Below, piece by piece: positions 34,441 through 46,658 of a DNA stretch of 64,000 nucleotides (position 1 is the stretch's first letter; every line of letters begins with the position of its first letter). The translations under genes and the position numbers were made by a program. The stretch is taken from the NCBI GenBank assembly GCA_003024785.1, contig PUQB01000322.1, positions 62,001 to 126,000 on the forward strand. The letters are read 5' to 3'. Source of the DNA: Selaginella tamariscina. Lineage: Eukaryota > Streptophyta > Lycopodiopsida > Selaginellales > Selaginellaceae. The notes beneath the pieces were generated by a model. That model worked only from the letters and a program-made list of their open reading frames with translations, searched no databases and had not been told where the DNA came from.

Positions 34441-35898
34441 AGAAATGAATGCTAACACCATTTGGCCCATATTTGTGGAACTATTCTCTACTTCTCCAGC
34501 TGCATATATTGCCTAAACTGTAATATAACTGTGCTAGTATGGACACATACTAAGAATATATACATATGGATATGGACACACATATCCTAATTAGTGAATT
34601 TAGGGGAAGCATGATCGTTCTACGCTTCATATTTGTAATCATTTTTTTTTACATGATTATTGTAAATTGTAATTAAATATATGTGTCGGATGGTCACCAT
34701 AACTGTCTAGTTTAATAACTTCCTTAATTAAATATTAAAATGTGGTTGGTTTCTAGTTTCGTTGATCCTAAGTAACAAACATTATTTCTCTGCTAGCATA
34801 CTGTAACATGCTACATAATGGCACGGTACATACTTGCATATTTTTTCATGATTTATTTATAAACCCATACATCAGTGAATCATATGAGTTGGTTTCCAAT
34901 CAACCAATCACTATTTACAGTTGACTCATTAACTTTCCGCAAACTCAACTTTAAAACTCAAAAATGTCAGCCTTGTGTACTCTTCTTATTTATAAATAAA
35001 TATCCTTGTTTATAATTTCAATCATTTTGAAATTAAAATAAAATATATTTACCTTATATTTTATGTTTAAATTATAACATTTAAGGAAAAATACTATATT
35101 TAAATAAGAAACTTTATAAATAAATCAAATAAATTTTATATGTAAGTATTTTATTCATTTAAATTTTCCAATAATTAAATGTATCATTCAACCTTGCCTT
35201 GTCCACACGAGGTTCATTCATCGTAATGAATAAATTTAATTTAATGTCATGTTCTACAAATTAACATGCTTTTGCATTTCTACTTATTCCATTCTTACTT
35301 CCCTTCTGGTTACGTCTCAACTTGATTAGGCTCCTACATTTTTTATACTTTATTAAAAAATAAACAAGAGATAATTAAAATGGTTAAATCTTACTCTTCT
35401 AATAGCATTCTCAACAATTTAATGGCATTGGAATACTTTTGAAAATAATTTTATACAAGAAAAGGCCAACCTAGTTGGCCCACGCATTTAAAAGCCTTTG
35501 TAAAATTCAAGTACCTGGGAAGCATGATATAGATTGATATTTATGGTCATCGTGTTTATCTGTGATTGTATATAAGGTTCTCTCTCTAATAATCTAATAG
35601 TTTAACTAAACATAATTTAAAAATCCGTTTGTGCATGTGCAATGTGTATATGTGCATGCGCAACAGGAACACAACCATGGGTGATAGCGCCTTATCCCAA
35701 AGAAAGGAGTGTAACAGAAGTACTAGCGAAGTCTATTACCAAATAAAATTTTAAATTATATTAATAAATATTTATTTTATTTTATAAAAGTAAACATTAA
35801 TTGAGTTAAGAGCATTAAATGAGCTTTTAATATAGTGCTATTTTGTTTGGATTTGAACCCATGACTCCACATAGCTTTTACTTCATAGCTTTTAGGCA

Positions 35899-35915
35899 AA
35901 CCCTAAAATTAGGGC
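35899..35915 (+). promoter_or_regulatory. Telo-box-like element before the F-box gene
   Basis: AAACCCTAAAATTAGGGC lies about 10-25 bases before the ATG at 35,923 and is conserved in the left copy. Telo-boxes (AAACCCTAA) are known plant promoter and leader motifs. Here it is part of a small inverted pair. Confidence 0.4.
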
Positions 35916-35922
35916 CGTGAAG

Positions 35923-37054
35923 ATGAGCACTCTCGACGATCTCCCGGAGGCGCTGTTTAGGTATGCATATCTCTTTTGTCTACCTTGCAATAGCAATGCA
36001 TTTTATCCTTGTATCAGGTGCATCATGCTCAAGCTACCCATCCGATCGTTGTTGGTTGCACGAGCAGTGTGCAAATCCTGGAATCTCTTCCTCTCCAACG
36101 ATACATTCTTAGCTGACCATGATGCAAAAGGTCCCCATGAGTCTTGGATCGTTACCCAGGTACCTGGAAAGTTGATGTTGTTTAATACCACCAATCTTGC
36201 AAGCAATGATTGGATCGATAAGCCAATTAAATTGGAATTGCCATCTGGAAATTGGAATTTGATCGAAGCTTCAGAAGGACTACTCTGTTTTGTCTCGTTT
36301 GTAGGAGTGATTGAGGATATAAAAGGGGTGTTGATTTACAATCCAGTAACCCGGGCAAGCAGAGAGATTGTAGGTCCACCTCCACTACATGTACTCACTT
36401 ATATACTTATAGTGTATTTTATTTTATCATTAATCTTTATACAATGTGTAGGACCGGGATTTTTGGAAGTTCACATGCTCCAAAGAGATAGGGGAATGGA
36501 AAGTAGTTACATTGGACCGAGGGCAAGCACATATGTTCAGTTCCAAGACAGGAGAGTGGAGTCTAGGCTGCAAACCAGTGAGTGAGGACCATCTTTATGG
36601 AGCTTTGGGAAGAGGGTCAAGCAACCCGCTCCCAACTTATAACTGGTATGACAATGTTGTTGCCACTTATGACTTGGACAGGGATTCATGGACAAAACTG
36701 GAGGGCACACTCCCAGAAATGGAAGGTGAAAGTCCTTGGGCAGTGGTTCATTGTGTAGGACATGGGACATTTGCCATCGGCAGTATGGAGAATGAAGAGG
36801 CAAAGGCTATTCAAGTTTTCAAGCACGTCGCAAACAAGAAGAAGAAATGGGAACTTGTGTCTCAGTCTCCACTGCTGCACGATCCTAGTGAATATGCTAT
36901 CGTTGTTAGTGATGGCTTGAACAACATATGGATTAAGTTCAATATCCAGAAGCTCATCGTAAATTATAACCTTGCATCCAAGAGTTGGAGGTTCTTTCAA
37001 GATTTCAATTTCCATCCCATCACGTGCTTCACGTTTAGCTTTGGGCAGCCTTGA
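35923..37054 (+). CDS. F-box/kelch-like protein, 337 residues, three exons
   Basis: ATG 35,923 starts MSTLDDLPEALF. Removing introns 35,961-36,017 (57 nt) and 36,391-36,451 (61 nt) yields one open frame of 337 codons ending at 37,054. The splice joins restore a standard F-box (LPEALFRCIMLKLPIRSLL, then ARAVCKSWNLFLSNDTFL), which would dock on SKP1 of an SCF ubiquitin ligase. The C-terminal 280 residues carry kelch/F-box-associated features such as VLIYNPVTRASRE, EWKVVTLDRG, NWYDNVVATYDLDRDSW and NIWIKFNIQ. The first intron is a multiple of three with no stop, so its retention would insert 19 residues inside the F-box. The near-identical left copy has four frameshifts. Substrate unknown. Confidence 0.8.
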
Positions 37055-37904
37055 AACATGTATGTAGGTGTGTAGATAGCTATAAACTCAAGAGTCTTCT
37101 GTTTGAATTGGTACATTTACTATTAATAAATCTTGTTTTGCTTTGTTATTTGTAGTGTCTAAATTCTCTCTCTAAACAAAGCTTATAAAGACCATGAATG
37201 GCACTACCAATGCTCTTGGGTGACTACATGATGGACCAAGGCAGCTTGACGACTCCCCAAGACACAGTGAATGAGGAGGACAACTTGGTTGACCGAGAGA
37301 CAAACTGCCAAGCTCTACCACATTATCGGAGTGATAACCACAACACAACAACTGAGTTGAGGCTACAAATGCTATGAATGTGTTGGTAATAGAGGTTGTG
37401 CAAAGGAATAAAGGCTCTCATGGATACTCATATATACACGGTAGAGATTTTAATTTACATCTGAGTGCTAAACGCTGAAATAGATAATTGGGTAATTTAT
37501 ATATATATTTTCACAAATATTCTTTTAACATTGAATCTTAATATAATTTGTACAATTATGTTTTAGATTAGTAAACCTAGCATTATATAGTTAACATTTT
37601 TTTTTTAGAAAAATAAAAAACAATGGTCGGGATTGTGTTTGCATAAATAGAATTTATTTAAGATCTTTAAAGAAGGAGATGTTCAAAAATCTGAAATATG
37701 ATGTTCTTGTCTTTATTTGTTATTTTGAACAAGAAAACCATGGGTAAAAATGCCATGTTTAAAGTAAATACTGGTGGACTTATTGTTTTGTATTTAACTT
37801 AAAAGATTTTATTTTGAATGGTTTTGACTTTGATATGGACAATAACACTTCCCCATGTGCTTCTAAGTACACGTTTATCTTCCTGCCCCACAAGGGCTAT
37901 GTGT
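37055..37904. other. 3' flank between F-box gene and F-box relic
   Basis: AT-rich sequence shared with 17,376-18,227. A plausible polyadenylation context (AATAAATC near 37,124) follows the stop. No other gene seen. Confidence 0.4.
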
Positions 37905-38080
37905 TTCCTTTATTTTAGGTCTGTGTTGCTCAAGCTGCCCACCAATAGTGTTTGTTGCACATGTTGTGTGCAAATCCTAGAATCTATTCCTCTCCATTGG
38001 TTCCTTCTTAATTTAGGATAAATCACAATTCAACATCCTATTTTACAACCCAATGACATGAGAGGTCGAATGCAGGTACT
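37905..38080 (+). pseudogene. F-box relic, right duplication
   Basis: This is the counterpart of 18,228-18,420: TATTTTAG then GTCTGTGTTGCTCAAGC, giving SVLLKLPTNS, and a decayed YNPVT-like motif. It lacks an intact frame. Confidence 0.6.
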
Positions 38081-38160
38081 TACTTAATTTAGGATAAATC
38101 ACAATGCAACATCCTACTTTACAACCCAATGACATGAGAGGTCGAATGCAGGTACTTACA
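38005..38160. repeat. Tandem duplication of about 80 bp in the right copy
   Basis: TTAATTTAGGATAAATCAC through CGAATGCAGGTACTTAC is present twice here and once in the left duplication copy. It arose after the segmental duplication. Confidence 0.85.
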
Positions 38161-39064
38161 AGAGAGTAATAGCAACTACCACCTAACTTATTTAGGGGAT
38201 TTGAGTCAATTGACAAGATTTGAATTGAAAAAAGAATACCCAATCTATTGAATATTACAAGTGTCCTAGCAACCACCAAGACCACATGAATTCACTTCAT
38301 ATTTGCCATGCAAAGTCCTCGAAGACCAGCTTCTCTTTCCATGGCTATAGGACTTAGCTTAGAACATTGGGACACCCTTGATATACCTCATCGTAATTGT
38401 ACTCTATGAGTTGCCAATGTCCAATCTCGGGCTTCGAGTTGGAGGTCCAGTCGTTGCTTCATGGGATACGAGAGTGTGTGTTGGTGGCCTATACTCGGAC
38501 GCTGCGAGGGTCCATGTACCGAGATTAGAGTTCCTTTGGAAGTACAAGGTGGCCCTCTACTAAAGACCAATGGTCAAGATCACTATCTATTGGTAGAAAC
38601 AAGTCACAGGAAGAAGACGAACTAGAAGGACCCCGACTCACTACTTGCCTACCTACTTATATAGTGGTCAGGTGGTACTAGGCCATAGGACCATGTGTCA
38701 CTCTCATAATGGATATCCTCCCAAGGACAAGGTACTAGCCTACTGCCTTAATGCATCTCCCCCATGTGTGCCATCCTTAATACCTTAGAGGTTATTGACA
38801 TTGCTGCATGTTTCCTGTCCTTATCTATCAGTGCTGCTTAATAGGGTCACCATCCCTCTGGACGGCCTCTGTTGGTAGACCGCCTGAGTCTTGGCATCTG
38901 CCTAGCCATTGATCGTATGCTCTGACTACCCATCTTGGTGGGTGGCCACACAATCGTCAATTAGATGCTTGGACTTACCTACTAGCACATCTTTGGGCCA
39001 TGTTCTTAGAGTCCTCGGCCTACCCCTTAGTGCTTACGATATGCAACATCCTCCTCCACTACTT

Positions 39065-40925
39065 CTAACTGATTTCTAGCACAGCTATCGTCACGTCCCT
39101 CAGCTCGGTGGTCCCTTGTAGCTTGGCTGTGATGCCCACATCTTGTTTCTGGGTTTGCATGAGATGAGTTTCGAGCTCATCGATCCGTTCATGCACTAAG
39201 TGTAGCTCCTCCTCCTCCTTCTTAATTTGCTCCTTATGGTTTTGTGCATTCCCTCCAACTCCTACACGGTGATCAGCACTTGGCTTACCTCGGCCTCGGC
39301 TGCCCTCACTCACTCCATATTGTCGTTCTCTTGAGGCAAAATTACTATGGCCCAGCCATCTCGTATGGTTCCCCCATCTTGAGCTGTGAGTTGTGCATTG
39401 ACCCTTTTCAACTCTGTTCTTGTGCATCGAGTTGGTTGTTACAATGGTGCATATTTATGTCTTGCTATCACCTCGTAAGCATTTTTGATCTTCCGCATCC
39501 TTTTGTTTCTAACTCAGGTGATTGTTTCTAGGCTTGCTGGGCCATTTCAGCTACTGCGTGCTCGTCGTGCTGAAATTGTTCGTAGCTATGTTGGAGTTCC
39601 TCATGGCTCCTTTGGAGATCCTCATGCTTTTTTTGGAGCTCGTCGAGTGTAGTAAGAAGACTTGTGTATTGTGCTGCTTGGCATCCTTTTGAGAGGTCCG
39701 GTACTGACTTGTGAGGCTTTCCACAATGACATCGTGCTTCTGCGCTATCCCCTTGAGATCCAATTTGTCATTGACTGCCATAAATTTCCTAATTTGACCA
39801 AAGGCCTTCCTAGATCCCTCTGAACTCCAAATGCCCAACGTCCATTTGCATGGAAGTGGTGGTATGCATCCAACAACTCCAGCTCTGACTCTATTTCTTC
39901 CAATTTTGGCTTGGCCACTGGAGATTGTGGCGGTGGTCGAATGCGCCTCGTTGATTCTTGTTGTACATGTGATGGGCTTGAGGGTAATCAAGGGCCTATT
40001 GTGATGGGAACTGTTGGGATAGACTTTGTTGTCGGTGGCCTCTGCTCCTTCTCCTATGAATTCTTGAAGCTTGGCTACTTTGGCTTTGGAGAGTCTTTGT
40101 CTCGTCCCCTTTTTTGAGATGAATCTGCCGCCTCTGGTCGTTTCCCTTTGCCACCCAGCTTGTCCCGATTGCTCCCCCTCCCTCAGTGTCTTGTAGTGTT
40201 AGTCTGGAGTTGCACGAGTACGGGGTTGGAACTCGATTGAGCAGTTAAGTAATCTTGACACTGATGTGGTCTATCGTTGAGAGTCTCCTCTTGCTTCCAC
40301 TTTCGAGCACATTGATGCCGCAGGTTAATGTTGGGATCATAAAGTGTTTAAGGTAGTCTGCTAGGTCCACCTTGATCCCTTCCCATGCACAACATAGCGC
40401 ATTCACCAGCCATGTGGCGATCCTCCTCTCCGTTCTTAAAGGTGACAAGTGCGAGGAATTCATCTACCTCCTCCCTTCTTGTAAGTTGAACCGGGACAGG
40501 GCTCCTCCTTTTTTTTGGGAACCATTGGTACATGGGCTCTGAAAGACCGTCTAATGGCAGCCCGTCTTTTGCTAACTTGAAAACCAATGCTAAGTTGTCA
40601 ATCCCTATATAATATGATGCACTTTCTCCTAAGTGAAATCTAATCTCAAATCACTTGGTTTTCTCGGTCTCCAATTGGCAAACTCTATGAACCACCTTGC
40701 TATCTCTAAGTCCTCCACATGTTCCCACAGGAGATTGAAAACCCCATCAAACTCATCTTCCCTGACTTGCACTACTTCCAGTAGCTCGATTAGCTTCTTC
40801 AACAGGGAGCACCTAGAGAATACGAGTTCTACTATCATGTTGTGCCCCCCAAGTTACATGGATTTCTCGAATCGATGCTGGTCTAATGCACTCCGTCCAT
40901 TCCACAGGCATGGCATTGAAGAGAC
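39065..40925 (-). pseudogene. Gag-like retroelement gene, right copy, broken
   Basis: Minus-strand fragments in order: MPVEWTECIRPASIREIH near 40,915; LLKKLIELLEVVQVRED with LLWEHVEDLEIARWF (40,838-40,629); GLSEPMYQWFPKKRRSPV and TRREEVDEFLALVTF (40,587-40,348); then FMAVNDKLDLKGIAQKHD and further glutamine-rich coiled-coil sequence to about 39,065. Frameshifts separate the pieces. It lies downstream of an LTR-like stretch, as in the left copy. Gag is the best guess from position; no zinc knuckle or protease was seen. Confidence 0.4.
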
Positions 40926-41261
40926 TTGGTGGTGTGTGGAACGTTTGTTGTAGAATAAGGGAAAACAAGGGTTCTCAGTCTATTTCTATGCCTTTATAAG
41001 GGAGTTTGATGTGGTAGTTCTAGTGACATCATTTGAGATGATTGGCACATCTATCATTGCGCCTTGATTATGCAACGTTGGCACTGACTAACCATCATTG
41101 CCTTTGTAGTACATGTTTCATGTGTGTGGCCCACCCACGTGGACCATGTGACCATGTGAGTTGGCCACTCATGTGCTTTCTAGAAGCTAGCTCCTCTATC
41201 GAATGCTCGTTGATTATGTCTTGTCCCCTTGATTGGTGGGGCCCCCATCATTGCTCCTCCG

Positions 41262-42955
41262 TGTCAAAGTTTTAACCCAGAGGCTAACACGTGGCAACAC
41301 ATGGCCTTCCAGCATCAATTCCCTGTGTGAGCAATGCTAAGTCTTCCAAGATGACTCTAAGAGTCTAACTCAGATGCCTAATTAAACAGAAGACTTAGAG
41401 TAATACCCTAAGCCCCCTATAATGACCATGAACCCTAGAGAATATCCCGAGTAGACTTTAGGATCCTATCCTAGTGGACCTAGACAGGCTCATGCCCTAA
41501 CCTCATCAAGGAGATGTACCTTACACATACCCCCGTGACAGAGCTAAGACATCGTCACTTACCCCTTGAGGAATCACCCTCATTAGTAGTACAACCCCTT
41601 TAGGGCAACAAGGGGTACCCTAAACCACGACTAACCCCTAGGGTTTGAGTGGCCAAGTCATACCCTAGACCTAGGGCTAATACTTAGTGAGGACACGAGT
41701 GTTCTGCTAAGCAAACTCCCTAAGGCTAGGTTTGAATAACCCTAGGCACATGACCTTGCGATTGCTTCACGAAAAGGCTCTTGCTAACAAGCTTAGGTTG
41801 TTCAACCCTTGGATTCTGAGGAGAACACTCCCCTAACCAAGTGTGCCTAAGCACACCTAGTTACACACCTGACCTCTCTTGAGAAAATGCCCAAGGCTTA
41901 GCACCCTAGCGCGAGCACAAGCATGCTTATTTGTCAGAGTATCCAACCCCTTAGCGACAAGCCCATGACATAACCCCAAAGGGCGTGCCTCGGGCGTTGT
42001 CCGTGACGTTTAGCTCGGTGTCACATCTCCATGTGACACTGCCTTCCCCGATGTGGGCTATCATGCCATAGCCCTTAAGGTTCAAGAGTTGCACCAAGTG
42101 CCACAAATGTGGCTCTAAATGCCAACTCTAGAAACCCCTCAATTATCCCTCAGTAATTGGTAATGTGAACCTATTAAACAAATCCCACACTCACAGTTGG
42201 TCAAGGACACGGATGTGCCTTGCTTGGTCATGAGTGTTACACCTGGCTTGACGTGGAAGAGGAGGTTGGAGACAAGCCTTAACCTTTGCCTCTTGGAATG
42301 TGCATCCTAACAAGACCTCCCAAGCATGGATTCACCAGTATTAAGGGTAAGCTACCCCGAAGGTGGATGTACCCCTGTCATCTTGAAGTTAGGGCGGCAC
42401 AACAGAGGGTTGTGCCTTGATGACACAAGCTAGAGCTTGCACAGGAGAAGAGTAACGAGCTTAGTCATGAACCAGGAACCTTCACTCCTATATACTACCT
42501 TATTTATGTGACAGAGGCCCCCCCTTGTTTTCCTGTTTACATAAGGTGGCTAGCACGGAAACTCATTCCCAAAGGAAATATACTTGGAGTTAATTAATGA
42601 CTCATTAACCCCTAAACCTTAACCTGAGGAGTTTAGGGCGTGGGGTTAGGGCAACCCAGGGTTAGGTCAACCCTAAGGGTGTTTCTACCTATATCTGACA
42701 TGTCAAACTCATTGGAACCACCCAAAAACTTAACTAGGACACGGAAAACTAGGGTAAGAGTTTTCTAAATGGAAGTGCTAACTTCGCCTAGAGTTTCTTG
42801 TAAATACTTAATGACACCCGACTTAAACCATCACTAGATATCCAAGTCCACTAAGTGGGCCTGTTTCTTCTACACCTAGGCTTATCAACATAGTACAGTA
42901 GGTAACAACAGTCAACGTCCAAAGTAAAAGAGGAGTCATAGTAGAAACTATGACA
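41262..42955 (-). mobile_element. 3' LTR of the LARD-like element
   Basis: It is about 1,694 bp, reading on the minus strand from TGTCATAGTTTC to AAACTTTGACA. It closely resembles 46,659-48,553 and, in reverse, 23,910-25,560. Confidence 0.85.
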
Positions 42956-42969
42956 CACTCTCCGCCTTT
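42956..42969 (-). other. Polypurine tract
   Basis: The minus strand reads AAAGGCGGAGAGTG directly before the 3' LTR start TGTCATAG. It is the expected primer site for plus-strand synthesis. Confidence 0.7.
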
Positions 42970-45900
42970 GAAAATGTCAACGTCCTTGTTGACGTCCAAC
43001 TCCAAGACTAGATAATGTTAGAGAAAACTAACCAAAACTAACATATCACTCTATGCGGAGTTAGCCAAAAGTTCACATAATTTCATTACCCCCTTGCATT
43101 ACGTGAAATCAAGTACTTCAAAACCCTCATTCACTGAGTCGTAAACCTAACTGCCAGAGGCACCACCTATGACATGAAGTCACTTGGAGATCTTTTGCAC
43201 GTCTGCAAAGTCTGTCACTTGACGCACACAACACAATGGTTAATTTCTTTACTTAACTAGAATTTATATTGGAAGCCTCTAGTTAGTGTTGTTGCCGGGC
43301 CCTTGGTTAACAAGAAATAAAGAATTGCTTTATTCCTTAATATCAAACGTTGTTGACGACCTTGTCGTCTTAGCACACAACAAGCACTTTGATGTCCATC
43401 TCAAGTGCTTAACCAAATGCCTTCTCGTTTCTTTGATTTCCCAATGGTTCCACATTTTTTTATGTTACGATATTATAACTTTACATTTCTGCATCCCTCG
43501 ATGTTTCTCATTACTCCTTTATATAAGGGTCTGCTACTATAACTATCCCCCATTAATATATAGTTATGTCAGACTAGGTATGAGACTTTTATTGGAATCA
43601 AGCTCTTTTTTTATGCTAGAGTACTTCTCTCAAAACCTTATTCTTTGTAAATATGTCAATCTGGCCAGAGGCGATCACAGAGGCACATGGTTGTACACAT
43701 GTATACAACAAAGTCATGCCCAGTTGAAATTAGCCCATCCACTTGATGTCTCATTGACATAACTTCATTCCCAATGGAATTAAATTCAAGTTAAATCTAC
43801 TACTAAGTGTAATAGCACTAATATTCATTTTTCGCAACCGACTTTGTACTCTTTCATAACATTGACCAACTCAGGGACCAGATAAGCTAACATACCTTCC
43901 TTATAAACCAATGTGGAAACCAAGAAATTCAACCCATCTCTAGTGCCTTAATCGACAACCTTTAAATAACACGTCTTTAATTGTTACTCTCATTGTACTC
44001 ATTCCCCAAAGAGCAGATCATGCTAGATGCCATTTAATAATTCCTAACTCTTTATCTCACTAAGTTCAAAAATACCAAATTTCAAAACCTAGTTTCCAAG
44101 ATAAGAGTCTCCTTGAACTTGTAATACTTCATGCCGCTGTAACATATTATCTATTTCCAACTCTCAAATTGATTAAATAAATATTACTATACCAAAGTAT
44201 AGCATTTTCACTAATTCAAGCAATTAGTGTTTTTGACAAGCAAGTTCAACCTAATCCTTAATCCATAAACAGCTGCAATTTCGATATTGATACTCTTGAA
44301 CGGATAATGATCGTTTTTAACGTTCAAATCCTAAGCTTACCAACCAGTTATTAGACTAGCGGATATAAACTTACAATCATATCAATTTATCGAAATGCTA
44401 CAACTATAATATAAACATAGTCTTAATTTAAGAGGAATCATGAATTAGTGTCTGGTTCATCTAACTGATTTAATAAGATATTAACCTCCACATAAATGTT
44501 ATCATAACACTGAAGTGTTATATCAACTTCATGTTTCAGTCATATCTTATAATTCAATAGATCTTCCCAAACATGAATAAAATATCTAGTTCAGTACATC
44601 GAATTAAGATACATTATTCACTCTAGACACTTAACAATCATCAAAAACCACATTGCTCCTCAAGCAATATATTAAGAACTTCTTATTTCTCAACTAACTT
44701 GAAAACACGTTTCAAGTTATTACACTAAGGTACTGCCTTATCAAAGTGTCAGACTTAAATCCGCTTGAGACTTTATATTTCATGATTATGGCCACGTCAT
44801 GTAATCATAACCAAGTCTTAATATTGAGTGCTCCAAACTCAATAATCAAGAAATACCATACTATACTTTGACAAGTCATTTATAATCAATCTTAAAAGAC
44901 TATTATAAATACTTTCAAAGTTTAAGATATGAATATCTCAATGAATGAAGCGATAGGAAACCTCATATTTTCGTATCAAATATTGGACCATACGTTAAGA
45001 ATCATGAACTATCAAAGAAGGGACACCAACTTCTTGAGTTAATCCCGCAACTTAATATCATACCTACAAGAATTTTGAACCAACTCAAGGAACACCATCA
45101 AACTTGAGATAGAATTAATAACTAACCCAAGGAATATAATCAAATCTTGAGTCAAGAATAGTTCTATTTTTTTATATTCCAAAGAACTGAAGATACCTAC
45201 TTGATAAGTTCTTTGAGTGCCCACATTTGCAACCATGATGCAAAATCAAGAAAACATCTTTGAATAATCGTATTCAACTTAAAAATGAAATCAAGATTGG
45301 AAACCAATACCAACTTAATTCTCATTGAATACCGACTCTCTAAGGAAGTACATGCATTTAAACCTCCAATGAAAATCTGATTGTTATTAACTCATTGGTA
45401 ATTTTCAACATAAGTTATCAAACTTAACAAGTTTTCTTACTTAGTCGATAAGCAAAGTGGAGAATCCAAATCATGCTCTTCTTAAGCAAGGAATCACCCT
45501 TGTTCAAGAGTTATCCCCTCATTGCAAACAACGTTATAGATTCCAAGATTAAAGAGTTAACAATGAAAATGCACAAGTGTGTGAACGCCTTCATTATGCA
45601 AGTCCTTCATTACTCAGTAAACTGAAAATGTAAACGTATGTTTCCAACATTACTCTTTTTGATAGATCACGCCATCTACCCTGAAACTGTACCGATAAGA
45701 AAGTAGAATCCTTAAAATGTTATCCCAAATCTCTCTCATTGATCCCATAGAACAACTTCATAATCAAGTTAGTCAGCTAGTTAACTTGAATATAAAGTGC
45801 GTGCTTACAACTAATTAAGGTTTCAATTATACTTTGTTCAAATCAAGTGACTTGAACTTAATAAACTATTTCACCTAATGTTACTTGTAACTAGCGTCAT

Positions 45901-46644
45901 CAAAATATTATGAACATCGAACAATACTTTGATTACATTGGATCTAAGAACTAACTGCTTAACATATTCATCATATGTTAATATTTGACATTTCGTTGTA
46001 TTATAAGTTCATCACCATAGTCTGCTTTTGGAGTTACACTCTGGAAAACATGCACTATAATGAGAGCTTATTTTACACTTTATGTCAAAATGTAGTGTTC
46101 CCTTATGTTTGAATATGCCCCTTTTTTCGAAGTCAAAGACACACATTTGAACATAAATCTTTCCCCGTTTGAACACTATAGTTAGACTCGATATTGAATC
46201 TTGACCTAAGCCAAAACTCAATCGACATAGTCACGTTATGTGTTATCCCAAATTCAAACACCTTAAAGAAAAAGAAAATTTTTCAATAATGTGTAGACTT
46301 AAGATATCACAAGACCCACTTCATAAGACTTTAGTTTGTAAGTCAGAACAAATTAACACGCCATCTTCTGGAAGTATATGGTAAAGTAACCTGAACATCC
46401 ATAAGGTAAAGTAACTTGGCCTACAACTTGGAAGTTACCTTCCAAGTGCTACCTTCAACATTGGAGTCCATAACCCACACCCATTTATAAAGTAGGTGTA
46501 CTTTGAAGAGTTATAAATCTCAGGACCAACTCTCCACACAGAATTTAGACGTAAGTAAAAAGTGATAAAGTACTTCAATAATTTAAAACTAATAAACCCT
46601 AAAACACACCATACTTTAGGCAGTCCTACTGACTGCAAAGAATA
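42970..46644 (-). other. Internal region of the LARD-like element, no coding content
   Basis: About 3.7 kb of AT-rich sequence. No frame longer than about 160 codons occurs, and none shows gag, protease, reverse transcriptase or integrase motifs. The longest (43,286-43,762, plus strand) has no recognisable domain and is antisense to the element. Confidence 0.7.
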
Positions 46645-46656
46645 GCTTCGATACCA
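46645..46656 (-). other. Primer-binding site (initiator Met tRNA type)
   Basis: The minus strand reads TGGTATCGAAGC two bases inside the LTR end ...CTCTAACA. It matches the usual plant initiator-Met site TGGTATCAGAGC at 10 of 12 positions, and fixes the element's orientation as minus. Confidence 0.75.
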
Positions 46657-46658
46657 AT

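Noticed and set aside
43286..43762. 158-codon plus-strand frame inside the LARD-like element
   Set aside because: It is antisense to the element, without similarity to known domains or support from the other strand.
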